This document shows, piece after piece, positions 1 to 7,762 of a DNA stretch of 42,020 nucleotides (positions are counted from its first letter, which is position 1; the number at the start of each line of letters is the position of its first letter). The stretch is from IMG/VR virus record IMGVR_UViG_3300010403_000014, positions 1 to 42,020 of that record. One strand, 5' to 3'. The translations under genes were made by a program, and so were the position numbers. Origin of the DNA: a virus. Below the pieces are notes generated by a model. That model saw only the letters and a list, made by a program, of their open reading frames with translations, was not told the DNA's origin and did not search any database.

Positions 1-123
1 AGTTTGGTATTAGAGTTGGTGATGAATGGTATGGAGTAAATGAACCTCTTGAACCTTCTGATTTTGTTGGTGGTAAAACTTACGATGTGCTTGTTAAACG
101 TGGTAAGCCGAGTGAGAAGTATC
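1..123. repeat. Terminal direct repeat, left copy
   Basis: These 123 bases are identical to the last 123 of the window. The repeat starts and ends inside one continuous coding frame, which points to overlap of a circular or circularly permuted assembly and not to a functional terminal repeat. A true short terminal repeat cannot be excluded from sequence alone. Confidence 0.95.
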
Positions 124-380
124 CGCAAGGTAAGAAATATATTGCTCAAGTTGTGGGAGAGAATACACCAACAACGGCCTCGAAAATCGCTACATCGGCG
201 GCACCTTCAAGTCAAAGTAATAATGTGAATGATGCTAAAGGTACTCGTATCCTTCGCCAAGGTGTTTATCAAGCAACGCTTCAAAGTCCTGCACTCGCGG
301 GTTTTGCGGCAACGCCTGATGAATATTTGGCACTTGTTAAAACAACCGCAGAAAAGGTCATTACTTTTATTGAGGGCTAA
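1..380 (+). CDS. Hypothetical replication-associated protein, C-terminal part (5' cut by window)
   Basis: This is the downstream part of a gene that begins with ATG at 41843. The frames match across the repeat, giving a 144-residue protein after closure. It has three parts: a beta-rich N-terminal region (GDEWYGV, then GGKTYDVLVK, then KKYIAQVV) that could be a small OB-like fold; a Ser/Thr/Ala/Asn-rich linker; and a C-terminal segment (RILRQGVYQATLQSPALAGF followed by an amphipathic helix). It precedes the PD-(D/E)XK nuclease and prim-pol, so a role in DNA metabolism such as single-strand binding is possible. That role is inference from fold impression and position only. Confidence 0.85.
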   Translation, partial: FGIRVGDEWYGVNEPLEPSDFVGGKTYDVLVKRGKPSEKYPQGKKYIAQVVGENTPTTASKIATSAAPSSQSNNVNDAKGTRILRQGVYQATLQSPALAGFAATPDEYLALVKTTAEKVITFIEG

Positions 381-503
381 ATGAAACGTTCTAAGAAACT
401 AAAACGTAAATTGGAGACTCGTATCCGCGATTGGGAAAACACAACCCAAAACGCTAAAGGTAAAGATTCTAAAGCGTATCGCAAACCAGGATCAAACAAA
501 TAA
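381..503 (+). CDS. Small basic hypothetical protein (40 aa)
   Basis: The ATG directly follows the previous stop codon and sits behind a GAGGG ribosome binding site. The product is very rich in Lys and Arg (starts MKRSKKLKRKLETRIRDWEN) with a disordered tail. It lies between the junction gene and the nuclease and is probably co-transcribed with both. It may bind nucleic acid, but no domain is recognised. Confidence 0.6.
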   Translation: MKRSKKLKRKLETRIRDWENTTQNAKGKDSKAYRKPGSNK

Positions 504-504
504 A

Positions 505-1329
505 ATGGCTCTTATACAGTCTAAAAAAGATGAACACCAATTAACTTTCGATGATATAAAGCATAGATATATCCTCGATGGTAACGGAGTACCAGGAGTT
601 ACTACTTTTATTAAAGGTGGTTTTCCTGTTTCTTTTCAATTAGTTAATTGGATGATTGGTCAAGGTGCTGATTATACTTATGAAACTCTTATTAAGGAAT
701 CTACTCATGAAGGAAACTTTATAGAGTGGCCTGACAACGACGGTAAAAAAGAAATCATTAAAAGTGCTAAAGTTGCGTATAAGAAAGCGGCAGAAGAGGC
801 AGCGGGAATTGGTACTGTTGTTCATGCCTATGCTTATTTAATAGAAACTGGTAAACAACGAGAAGCATTATTGTTGTTAGCTGAGTATAAAGATACGAGT
901 CAATGGGATAGAATTAATAGTGCAGTTAAAAAGTTTGATGAATGGAAGAAACAAAATGAAAGTCAAATACTTGCTCTTGAAGAAATTGTTGCCTCACCTA
1001 CTTACCAATTTGGTGGGAAGTTTGATCGCCTTGACAATCGTAATGGTCGGGTTATTCTTCCTGACTATAAAACTTCTAATGGATTCTATATTGATCAGTT
1101 TATCCAATTGGCTGCATACGCGATAGCTATAGAAGAGTGGAAAGGGATTAAAGTAGAGGGATTGGAGATACTCAGATTTGGTAAAGAGAATGGAGAGTTT
1201 GAAACTTTATTAATAGATAAAGAATCAGAGATTGATTATTTAAAAGAACAAGCTATTATATGTCGAAAAACATTTGAGTTTAGTAAAAGTTGGGGAAAAG
1301 ATAAACGTTTTGCTTTTGGAGGAAAATAG
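505..1329 (+). CDS. RecB/Cas4-like PD-(D/E)XK nuclease
   Basis: The 274-residue product carries the core of a RecB-type exonuclease. It has a GTVVHAYA helix with the conserved His near residue 107, then ASPTYQFGGKFDRL with the metal-binding Asp, then ILPDYKTS (PD...D-x-K), and finally the QLAAYA helix matching the QxxxY motif. Phage proteins of this family process DNA ends for recombination or replication. Its stop overlaps the GTG start of the prim-pol gene, so the two are probably translationally coupled. No four-Cys iron-sulfur cluster typical of true Cas4 is evident. The start ATG is preceded only by a weak AGGA. Confidence 0.85.
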   Translation: MALIQSKKDEHQLTFDDIKHRYILDGNGVPGVTTFIKGGFPVSFQLVNWMIGQGADYTYETLIKESTHEGNFIEWPDNDGKKEIIKSAKVAYKKAAEEAAGIGTVVHAYAYLIETGKQREALLLLAEYKDTSQWDRINSAVKKFDEWKKQNESQILALEEIVASPTYQFGGKFDRLDNRNGRVILPDYKTSNGFYIDQFIQLAAYAIAIEEWKGIKVEGLEILRFGKENGEFETLLIDKESEIDYLKEQAIICRKTFEFSKSWGKDKRFAFGGK

Positions 1330-2792
1330 TGGTACCAGCTTATTTCAGTATATTTCCTGTTAAAGATAAGAAACCACTAGTTAAATGGGAAGATTATCAG
1401 AATCGTTTAGCTACTTCCGAAGAAAAACTTCAATGGGAAAAGTCTTATCCTAACAGTCAACGAGGAATTGTATGCGGTAAAATATCACGCATATTTGTCC
1501 TTGATGATGACGGAGGATTAGATTCAAAAGAATATAAAATTCCTTCAACATGGACTACTAAAACTCCTAAAGGTGGTAGACATTATTATTTTAAATGGAT
1601 TCCTGAACTTGAAAATAAAGTGACTACTAAAACTGGTATATTCGATAAAGTCGATGTAAGAGGAGAGGGCGGTTTTGTGGTTGCTTATCCATGGGAAAAG
1701 CCCATTGCCGCGATACCATTAGCCAATCCGCCTCAATGGTTAATCACCATGCTACCATTAGCGCATGGTGCAAAAAATATAGAAGATAAAGCAAAAGCAG
1801 GAGTAGCATCTGCCTCATGGTTATCAGATGCTTTAGACGATATTAAGGAGGGCAATAGAAATGCAAGTTTTACTCGTATCGCCGGATCATTACGTGCTAG
1901 AGGATACTCCGTGGAGGACATCTTTAGCTTACTTAAGTCTCGCGCTTCAGAAGTTGACTTTGACGGAAACGAACTTAAAACCATTTGTGAAAGTGTGGGA
2001 AGATACGAACGAGGTTCGGTCAGTGAAAATGCTAGTTCTATTGAATCTTTCCTAGAAGATATTGAACAGGTAGAATGGATTTGTGAGCCCATTATAGCCA
2101 AGAAAACAATTGGTTTTACTGCAGGGTTACCAGAAACAATGAAAACATGGATTCTTATTGACCTTGCTGTCGAGAGTGCTAAAGGCGGTGGGATGTGGTT
2201 AAATAGATTTCTTTGTAGACCAGCGAAAGTATTATTTATAGATCAAGAACGTTTCAAAGGTGAAACTCAACGCAGATTTAAAGCCGTAATCGCAGCCAAA
2301 AACTTACAACCAAAAGACCTTCGAGGAAGTCTTTTTATAAGATGTGGCACCACGACACGGCTTAATTTACCTCAATCATTTGATGCTTTTAGGAAAGAGC
2401 TATCCGAAATTAGACCTGACTTGGTAATTATTGACTCATTCGCTGCTTTTCATACAGCCGAAGAGAATAATAGACAGAGTATTCAAGAAGTTCTTGAACG
2501 AGTTAAACAATTAAGAAATGAATTTGGTTGTGCGTTTGTATTTATTCATCATGAAAACAAGTTTGCTTTTAGAGGAAAGGAGGAAGATCGTGAACCATCA
2601 ATTGCGGAGATGTCAGGTAGTGTTGCAATCCCTGCCGTCGCTGAATTTGTACTTACTGTTCGGAGGCAGAACTCCGAATCGAGTTTCGTTTATCACACTA
2701 AATCTACCTTGGCCTCCACAATCTCTCCGTTCCTCGTTAAAGTTGTGGACTTGGATGAAAAGAAATCGGCAATTAAAGTTGAAGCGTACTAA
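1329..2792 (+). CDS. Bifunctional primase-polymerase / RecA-like helicase
   Basis: The 487-residue product has an N-terminal archaeo-eukaryotic primase (prim-pol) domain: a DDD cluster at residues 59-61 (FVLDDDGG), GGRHYYFK with His 85, and VRGEGGFVVAYP at 110-121. The C-terminal half is a RepA/AAA_25-type RecA ATPase with Walker A near 265-273 (AGLPETMKT), Walker B at 366-370 (VIIDS), FIHH at 405-408, and SGSVAIPAVAEFVLTVRR near 429-446. It should prime and unwind DNA at the fork for the PolA polymerase downstream. The GTG start overlaps the nuclease stop codon, and its own stop overlaps the next ATG. Confidence 0.9.
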   Translation: MVPAYFSIFPVKDKKPLVKWEDYQNRLATSEEKLQWEKSYPNSQRGIVCGKISRIFVLDDDGGLDSKEYKIPSTWTTKTPKGGRHYYFKWIPELENKVTTKTGIFDKVDVRGEGGFVVAYPWEKPIAAIPLANPPQWLITMLPLAHGAKNIEDKAKAGVASASWLSDALDDIKEGNRNASFTRIAGSLRARGYSVEDIFSLLKSRASEVDFDGNELKTICESVGRYERGSVSENASSIESFLEDIEQVEWICEPIIAKKTIGFTAGLPETMKTWILIDLAVESAKGGGMWLNRFLCRPAKVLFIDQERFKGETQRRFKAVIAAKNLQPKDLRGSLFIRCGTTTRLNLPQSFDAFRKELSEIRPDLVIIDSFAAFHTAEENNRQSIQEVLERVKQLRNEFGCAFVFIHHENKFAFRGKEEDREPSIAEMSGSVAIPAVAEFVLTVRRQNSESSFVYHTKSTLASTISPFLVKVVDLDEKKSAIKVEAY

Positions 2793-3094
2793 TGTATATT
2801 AAGCATTTAGCCACTAAAAATCGAGTAAAAAATCCAACGTATAAAACATGGGATAACATGAAAACTCGCTGTTATAATAAAAGTCATAATAAATGGACTT
2901 GGTATGGAGGCAAAGGAATTACTATTTGTAACCGATGGTTAGGATCGAAAGGTTATATTAATTTTCTTGCTGATATGGGAGAAAAACCCTCTTCAAAACA
3001 TTCTATTGATCGAATTAATCCTAAACTTGGATATAAACCGAATAATTGTCGATGGCTTTTACTAAGTATTAATAGAAAATGGGGAAATAAATGA
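2792..3094 (+). CDS. Putative HNH-like endonuclease-associated protein (100 aa)
   Basis: The sequence follows a pattern common in phage and mobile DNA: a W..M..RCYN block, YGGKGITICNRW near residue 38, FLADMGEKP, then SIDRINPKLGYKPNNCRW near 70-88. Relatives are often annotated as HNH or homing-type nucleases or AP2-associated proteins. The D-R-I-(N)-x-x-x-x-Y-x-P-x-N-C-R-W block is well preserved, but no full zinc-bound HNH site is seen. It may be a small mobile gene inserted in the replication operon. It starts inside the prim-pol stop (TAATG) and its stop overlaps the next ATG. Confidence 0.7.
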   Translation: MYIKHLATKNRVKNPTYKTWDNMKTRCYNKSHNKWTWYGGKGITICNRWLGSKGYINFLADMGEKPSSKHSIDRINPKLGYKPNNCRWLLLSINRKWGNK

Positions 3095-3603
3095 AGATTT
3101 ATGTGGCCCGCGCCATGAGTGGTCGGACTAAAGAAGAAGTAGTTAAAGAAGCAATCTACGATAAACGACATCTTGAACTTGCTGGATTTATTGTCCTTGA
3201 TCCTGTTACATCAGAAGGAATTGAACCAAAAAAAGAAACTTTACAAGCATCATATGAGCAAATGCTTGAGTTTTGGAAACGTGATAAACAAATGATTAGG
3301 GAAGCACATTTAGTATTTGATATGACTCCGCATATGAAATCAGAAGGTGTAGCTCATGAAATTGGATATGCTAGATATCATTTATGGAAAAAAGTAATTC
3401 GAGTTTATCCATTAGGTCAATTACCTAATCCCGCAAGTGTGGCTTATTTTGAAGATGACTATTTAACTGACTCAATAATTGACGCAATTGGCGAGGCGTA
3501 TAGAACACATGGTACATTGTGGAATAGAATTAAATGGCGATTTAATCTCTATAAACGATGTTGGTTAAAATCAATTTGGACTAGATTAAAGGAATGGAAA
3601 TGA
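3091..3603 (+). CDS. Nucleoside 2-deoxyribosyltransferase-like protein
   Basis: The N-terminus (MKIYVARAMSGR) and the later block FWKRDKQMIREAHLVFDMTPHMKSEGVAHEIGYA fit the DUF4406 / nucleoside 2-deoxyribosyltransferase-like Rossmann fold. The strand-loop LVFDMTP followed by SEGVAHEIGYA supplies the expected acidic active-site region. Such enzymes exchange bases on deoxynucleosides or hydrolyse nucleotides. Together with the dNTP-hydrolase-like gene at 4435 it suggests nucleotide-pool editing. The C-terminal 40 residues are rich in Trp, Arg and Lys and extend beyond the family core. The substrate is unknown. Confidence 0.75.
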   Translation: MKIYVARAMSGRTKEEVVKEAIYDKRHLELAGFIVLDPVTSEGIEPKKETLQASYEQMLEFWKRDKQMIREAHLVFDMTPHMKSEGVAHEIGYARYHLWKKVIRVYPLGQLPNPASVAYFEDDYLTDSIIDAIGEAYRTHGTLWNRIKWRFNLYKRCWLKSIWTRLKEWK

Positions 3604-3761
3604 TATTTTATAGAAAGCCAGAAAGATTAATTATTGATGTACTTCCAGAGTATAAAAATGAAGAGTATGAACATACTTTTGAAGTTACTTTTCTAGTTCC
3701 AGAAAAACATATTGAAAAATTAAGACAAGCAATAATGAAACTTATTGAAAAGGAAAAATAA
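3600..3761 (+). CDS. Hypothetical protein (53 aa)
   Basis: The ATG overlaps the previous stop (AATGA) and follows AAAGGA by 7 nt. The product starts MIFYRKPERLIIDVLPEY and ends in a charged amphipathic helix. There is no recognised domain. Stop/start overlaps on both sides support expression as part of the operon. Confidence 0.6.
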   Translation: MIFYRKPERLIIDVLPEYKNEEYEHTFEVTFLVPEKHIEKLRQAIMKLIEKEK

Positions 3762-3955
3762 TGTTTAATTTACTAAGACATCTTAGATTAGCAGGATGTG
3801 TTGCGGTATTTATAGGTTTATTTTTAAGTAATTGGACTTTAATAATCTGTGGAAATTTAGTTATTGTGACAGGTTATATGCTTTCAATTACTAAAATAGA
3901 ACGTTATATTGAAGAAAAGGAGAAAGAACTTGCCATACATTCAAAGGGAGAATAG
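3761..3955 (+). CDS. Small membrane protein (64 aa)
   Basis: Two hydrophobic segments (about residues 10-24 and 26-42, GCVAVFIGLFLSNW and TLIICGNLVIVTGYML) are followed by a charged helix rich in Glu and Lys. The arrangement fits a small two-pass inner-membrane protein. The ATG overlaps the previous stop. Its 3' end overlaps the next gene by 26 nt. Function is unknown. Confidence 0.65.
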   Translation: MFNLLRHLRLAGCVAVFIGLFLSNWTLIICGNLVIVTGYMLSITKIERYIEEKEKELAIHSKGE

Positions 3956-4301
3956 AGCTGAATTAGAAGAGAATCCGCTTAAAGCTAAAGTACCAGGAGA
4001 GTTAGCGTACATATTTGCTAGATTCTTTTATAAAGAATGGAATTTAAACCCATCTTGGACCACATACCATAATTTTCGTAAGGTAATTAGAGAACCAAGT
4101 AGTAATAGTAAGTACGAGACACTTATAAGTCAATTAAGTAAATCTATTTACTTTCGTCATCTTGATCTACAGATTGCCGCAGAATTAGCTCTTGATGAGT
4201 TTGCATGGCGAGTAATTCGCAATTATGAGAATGGTAAGAAAGTCGCTAATGGAGATGTTTTTATTGATCAAGATAAATTCATTGAAGAGAAAACGAAATG
4301 A
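3930..4301 (+). CDS. PYI...NGDV family hypothetical protein, divergent copy (123 aa)
   Basis: I choose the TTG at 3930, not an upstream TTG at 3909, because AGGAG lies 7 nt before it and the protein then begins LPYIQRENRAELEEN. This matches the start of the paralogue at 41542 (MPYIKQEDRPELD). Both share a GEL/GLLxY helix, a C-terminal helix ending in Tyr-Glu, and a terminal NGDV[F/Y] box. This copy has about 29 extra residues in the middle and continues past NGDVF to a charged tail. The family is frequent in phages but its function is not known to me. Confidence 0.65.
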   Translation: MPYIQRENRAELEENPLKAKVPGELAYIFARFFYKEWNLNPSWTTYHNFRKVIREPSSNSKYETLISQLSKSIYFRHLDLQIAAELALDEFAWRVIRNYENGKKVANGDVFIDQDKFIEEKTK

Positions 4302-4438
4302 CCATTCACATAGGAGTTTTTATTGGTTACATCTTGTCTTTGACAATGGCCTATAAGATGTGGGGTTTGATGGGATTTTGGTTTACTTTTGGATTGTTGT
4401 TAACTAATGAATTACCAGGAATTACTTATACAAAATGA
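4298..4438 (+). CDS. Small membrane protein (46 aa)
   Basis: Start (ATGA) and stop (ATGA) overlap both neighbours. Nearly all of the sequence is hydrophobic: IGVFIGYILSLTMAY and then WGLMGFWFTFGLLL, suggesting one or two membrane passes. There is no recognised family. Confidence 0.55.
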   Translation: MTIHIGVFIGYILSLTMAYKMWGLMGFWFTFGLLLTNELPGITYTK

Positions 4439-4860
4439 ATACATATAAATGTGGATGTATTACATATACTGAAGGATTCACTATTTGTGCTATACATTTA
4501 CAGGAGAAAATTCTAATGGACGGACAAGAGCTAAAAACAGGGGTTAAAAAAGATGAAGGAAAACCACGCTTTGAATTACTGGCTTATGAAGTTTTATTGG
4601 CAGTGGCCAGGATACTTACTGCAGGAGCCAAGAAATACGAAGATCGCAATTGGGAAAAGGGTATCAGTTATGGACGGTGTTTTGGCGCAGTTCAACGTCA
4701 TCTTACGGAGTGGTGGAACGCTCGATTGGAAGGAAGAGATGGTATCAATCACGCTGATGGAAATGAGTCGCATATTGATCACGCCATCACCGAATTAATG
4801 TTTTTAAGTGCTTATGAAAAGAGAGGAAAACTTGACTTCGACGACCGCCCTACAAAATAA
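4435..4860 (+). CDS. dATP/dGTP diphosphohydrolase-N-terminal-like protein (DUF5664 type)
   Basis: From about residue 38 the product reads KKDEGKPRFELL, then AKKYEDRNWEKG, RHLTEWW and SHIDHAITELMFL. This is the pattern of the phage family named dATP/dGTP diphosphohydrolase N-terminal domain (DUF5664), thought to act on dNTP pools. An internal ATG at 4516 lies 9 nt after AGGAG and would give just the domain. The upstream 27 residues contain a Cys-rich segment (CGCITY...CAIHL), which may be a small metal-binding extension or a separate short peptide read in the same frame. No PurZ gene is present, so there is no case for 2-aminoadenine DNA. Confidence 0.75.
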   Translation: MNTYKCGCITYTEGFTICAIHLQEKILMDGQELKTGVKKDEGKPRFELLAYEVLLAVARILTAGAKKYEDRNWEKGISYGRCFGAVQRHLTEWWNARLEGRDGINHADGNESHIDHAITELMFLSAYEKRGKLDFDDRPTK

Positions 4861-6616
4861 CGAATCAGTTAATCCTACATTTGGTCCAAGTATGTATGGA
4901 TCAGAAGTATTTATTAATTCTTCATTTCATCCACTGACTTATTCTATTCCCACAGTTGTTGATGTAGAAACAGATGAAAAGGATAATTTTGTAGGATTGG
5001 CAGTTTGTCAAGATGCAAGAGATATATTTTATTTTACTAATTTAGAGCTAGTTAAAAAGTTACTTGAAAGATGTCCTTTAATTGGTCATAATGTCAAATT
5101 CGATTTAAAACTTCTTAAGAAATGGGGATTGAATATAAAACCTGAACAATTACATTTTGATACTTGTTTAGCTTCTTATGTGGTAAATACAACAAAGGAA
5201 TCTCATCATTTAAAAGACTTAGGAAAAGAAATTCTAGGAATGACTTGGCCTACATACCGTGAAATGGTTGGATCAGGCAGAAAGAAACAAACTTTAGATA
5301 AGCAAGAAGTTGGTCGGGTGTCCGCTTATTGTGGAATGGATTGCTTAGCCACATTTAAACTTTATCAATATTTTATGCGAATAATGAACCCAACGCAACG
5401 ACATCTATTGAATCATGTTGAGTTGCCCATTTCTAGAATTTTAATGGAAATGGAGCTTAATGGGATTACGATTGACACAGACTACTTGATGAAACTTAAT
5501 TTAGAGTTTAGCGGAAAAATGTTAGACATAGAAGCTGAGTTAAATAAACAATGGTACTCCATTGGTAAAGAAGAAAAATTAAATCCAAATTCTAATCGTC
5601 AAATCGCGGAGTTACTAGAAGCTCAAGGTGCAGTTCTGCCGATGACACAGAAGGGAAATAAAAAAGTTGATAAAGGAACTCTTGAACAATGGAAACAACT
5701 TCCAAGTGTCGCTTTGCTCCTTGAATATAATAAACTTGAAAAATTAGTTTCTACATATACAACCGGATTATTGGAGAAACAACAAAATGGCAAGATATAT
5801 GCGTCGTTCAACCAAATCACGAAAAACGAAAAAGGTTATGAGAGTGGTATATCCACTGGTAGACTCTCTTCTTCGGCCCCGAACCTACAAAACATTCCAG
5901 TTAGGTCTAAAGAAGGTGGTCTTATCCGCAGAGCCTTTATACCGTCTGATGGAAAAGTATTCATTGACGCAGATTATTCTCAAATCGAATACAGATTACT
6001 CGCACACTTTTCTAAAGAACCTAGACTAATTCAAGCATTTATGGAGGAAAAAGATGTTCATGAAGAAACAGGAAGACTTCTTGGCTGCTCGCGTGACGTG
6101 GGGAAAACACTTAATTTCGCCTCCATTTACGGAGCACAAGCTACTAAGATTGCGAAAACTGCTAAAGTCTCTGAACAAGAAGCAGAGAAATTTCTTGGGA
6201 CTTACTGGAAAGTTTTGCCAAGAGTTACTGCTTGGATCAATCGCGTTAAATTTGAAGCGAGGGCCAAGAAGGGCATCTTTACACTTTTACGAAGATGGAT
6301 ACCATTACCAGGTATATCCTCTCAAAACCGATTTGAAAGGATGCACTGGGAGAGAGCCGCAGTAAATTACTGCATCCAAGGATCAGCGGCGGAGCTGATG
6401 AAGCTCGCGTTAATTAAGTTAAAAGAAAGTGGATATGTGCCTGTTTTAACTTGCCACGATGAGTTTTTAATTGAAATCACAAATAATGGTCTTGGTTTAG
6501 AAACAAGTCATGTAAATTTAATTAAAAATATTATGGAATCAGTTGTTAAGCTCGATGTGCCGTTAATTGCCGATATTGGAATTGGTGATAATTGGGCATC
6601 AGCTAAAGGAGACTAG
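4832..6616 (+). CDS. PolA-family DNA polymerase with 3'-5' exonuclease
   Basis: I choose TTG 4832 because GAGAGG precedes it by 5 nt; ATG 4814 and GTG 4808 are in frame and possible. Numbering from this start, the exonuclease motifs are VDVETD (D44, E46), HNVKFD (N87, D91) and YCGMD (Y166, D170). Polymerase motifs are TGRLSSSAPNLQNIP near 342, motif A DADYSQIEYR (D381), motif B R421-K425-F429-Y433 in RDVGKTLNFASIYG, and motif C CHDE (H542-E544). There is no 5' nuclease domain, and the size resembles T7-type replicative polymerases. Phe in motif B is the Pol I-like residue. It is the replicative polymerase partner of the prim-pol/helicase. Confidence 0.93.
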   Translation: MTSTTALQNNESVNPTFGPSMYGSEVFINSSFHPLTYSIPTVVDVETDEKDNFVGLAVCQDARDIFYFTNLELVKKLLERCPLIGHNVKFDLKLLKKWGLNIKPEQLHFDTCLASYVVNTTKESHHLKDLGKEILGMTWPTYREMVGSGRKKQTLDKQEVGRVSAYCGMDCLATFKLYQYFMRIMNPTQRHLLNHVELPISRILMEMELNGITIDTDYLMKLNLEFSGKMLDIEAELNKQWYSIGKEEKLNPNSNRQIAELLEAQGAVLPMTQKGNKKVDKGTLEQWKQLPSVALLLEYNKLEKLVSTYTTGLLEKQQNGKIYASFNQITKNEKGYESGISTGRLSSSAPNLQNIPVRSKEGGLIRRAFIPSDGKVFIDADYSQIEYRLLAHFSKEPRLIQAFMEEKDVHEETGRLLGCSRDVGKTLNFASIYGAQATKIAKTAKVSEQEAEKFLGTYWKVLPRVTAWINRVKFEARAKKGIFTLLRRWIPLPGISSQNRFERMHWERAAVNYCIQGSAAELMKLALIKLKESGYVPVLTCHDEFLIEITNNGLGLETSHVNLIKNIMESVVKLDVPLIADIGIGDNWASAKGD

Positions 6617-6617
6617 T

Positions 6618-6824
6618 ATGGCACTTACACCACTCGTTCCTAGAAGTGATAAAAGATACTGCTATATCTGTGGATCACAAGTTGAGAGGATTGAATTTAC
6701 TGTAAACTATGATGAGTATACAGGAAGTGCTGTAAAATCTGAAATACGTAAATGTCCTAAAGTTAGATTTTTTACTCTTGGTCATCCCGTTACAGAAGCA
6801 GAATGTTACTCTTTACAAGCATAA
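6618..6824 (+). CDS. Small zinc-ribbon-like protein (68 aa)
   Basis: ATG 6618 follows GGAG by 7 nt. The reading frame extends further upstream, but only inside the polymerase gene. The protein has CYIC near residues 15-18 and further Cys residues around 44 and 63, suggesting a single metal knuckle. It lies directly after the polymerase. No family is recognised. Confidence 0.6.
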   Translation: MALTPLVPRSDKRYCYICGSQVERIEFTVNYDEYTGSAVKSEIRKCPKVRFFTLGHPVTEAECYSLQA

Positions 6825-6839
6825 AGGAGATTAAATAAA

Positions 6840-7124
6840 ATGAGCGATGAACAACCAGTAACACCGGAAATTCTTGAAAAGAAGATTCCTAAAATTCAGT
6901 ATGTGTCAATTACACTACACGATGGTCGAAAAGGAATATTTGCTGGACCAGAGTTAATCTCTAATGCAGAACTTACTCTTTCTCCACCACGTTTGGTTTC
7001 TATTGATTTTAGTCAACCTAGAGAGTACCCTAGTCAGCCACAGCCTGAAATCAAGGTTTCTGAGGAGCCGAAGATAGAGGAGGCTAAAAATGATTCTACA
7101 GAATCTCCGACACAACCTAGCTAA
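6840..7124 (+). CDS. Hypothetical protein with acidic/proline-rich tail (94 aa)
   Basis: The start follows AAAGGAG. The N-terminal 60 residues look like a small beta-rich domain (YVSITLHDGRKGIFAGPEL). The C-terminus is low-complexity, rich in Pro, Glu, Gln and Ser. An acidic or proline-rich tail beside replication genes is reminiscent of single-strand-binding or accessory proteins, but this is only a resemblance. It overlaps the next gene by 35 nt. Confidence 0.55.
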   Translation: MSDEQPVTPEILEKKIPKIQYVSITLHDGRKGIFAGPELISNAELTLSPPRLVSIDFSQPREYPSQPQPEIKVSEEPKIEEAKNDSTESPTQPS

Positions 7125-7299
7125 ACTAATTGCTCCTGAGTTAGTAGAACGTTTTAGAATGGCTACTCTAAGTGCTCTTGAAATTTCTAAACTTAGGCAG
7201 TTAAAAAATGAAATAACCACAGTTAAAGAATGTGGATGTATTTGTCAGAAGAAAAAATGTCTAAATAAGCTTACTCTAGAAAAAACATGGCTAAAATAA
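7090..7299 (+). CDS. Hypothetical protein (69 aa)
   Basis: A strong GAGGAGG lies just before the ATG, inside the tail of the previous gene. The product is mainly helical (AKLIAPELVERFRMATLSAL) and ends with a CGCICQKKKC cluster that could bind metal. Some phage proteins with an N-terminal LxxLIAPEL helix are membrane- or replication-associated, but I assign no function. Confidence 0.55.
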   Translation: MILQNLRHNLAKLIAPELVERFRMATLSALEISKLRQLKNEITTVKECGCICQKKKCLNKLTLEKTWLK

Positions 7300-7649
7300 A
7301 GAAAGATTGGAGGAAGAAACTTGATGGCTACTTTATTGCATTTTGTCGCAAAGTTTTTCGATGGAGCACCGCCTATAGAAGTGCAGTTCAGAGCGCGGAA
7401 GAAAAGACTGCCAATGGACTACGATACAGGTGTAAGGCTTGTGGAAATCTTGTTGAACGATCCGAAAAACAGGTCGATCATATTATCCCAGTGGTGGAAC
7501 CAGGAAAAAAATGGTCAGGTTCCTGGGATGACTATAGAGACAGATTGTTTGTGTCTACGGAGAAGTTGCAAGTCTTGTGTAGAGGGTGCCATAAAAGTAA
7601 AACCGCTGAAGAAAACAAAAGGAGAAAATTATGCAAAAAGAATGCATAG
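7287..7649 (+). CDS. HNH endonuclease
   Basis: The 120-residue product has CKAC near residue 50, the HNH core VDHIIPV near 63-69, RLFVSTEKLQVLC, and the second Cys pair with the terminal His-Asn region (CRGCHKSKTAEEN). This is a complete small HNH nuclease of the kind found beside phage replication or packaging genes. It sits far from the terminases here, so a role as a free-standing homing or host-DNA nuclease is as likely as packaging. The ribosome binding site is weak, and the gene overlaps the previous one by 13 nt. Confidence 0.85.
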   Translation: MAKIKKDWRKKLDGYFIAFCRKVFRWSTAYRSAVQSAEEKTANGLRYRCKACGNLVERSEKQVDHIIPVVEPGKKWSGSWDDYRDRLFVSTEKLQVLCRGCHKSKTAEENKRRKLCKKNA

Positions 7650-7762
7650 CACCAGGAATCGAGCATAAACTTCAATTTGTTATTGCGGCGCATGGATACC
7701 AATGTTTTTCTTGTATACTATGTGATTATACTGAAGATGTTATGGAGGATTCTTTACCGTGA
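7631..7762 (+). CDS. Small Cys-rich hypothetical protein (43 aa)
   Basis: The ATG follows GGAG. The product contains CFSCILC around residues 25-31 plus an early Cys and His, suggesting a metal-binding knuckle. The stop overlaps the next GTG start. No family is recognised. Confidence 0.5.
   Translation: MQKECIAPGIEHKLQFVIAAHGYQCFSCILCDYTEDVMEDSLP

Noticed and set aside
505-1329. Cas4 as part of a CRISPR system
   Set aside because: No repeat-spacer array, Cas1/Cas2 or effector is present, and the four-Cys cluster of Cas4 is not evident. A phage RecB-like nuclease is the simpler call.
2792-3094. Group I or homing intron in the prim-pol gene
   Set aside because: The prim-pol frame is uninterrupted and the small nuclease-like gene follows its stop; no intron structure is needed.
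4435-6616. Possible Z-genome (2-aminoadenine) phage
   Set aside because: The dATP/dGTP-hydrolase-like gene sits by a PolA polymerase as in Z phages, but no adenylosuccinate-synthetase-like PurZ or HD-type DatZ was found in either strand.
7321-7668. 115-residue frame overlapping the HNH gene
   Set aside because: It is a shadow of the HNH nuclease in another frame and lacks a ribosome binding site and any recognisable motif.
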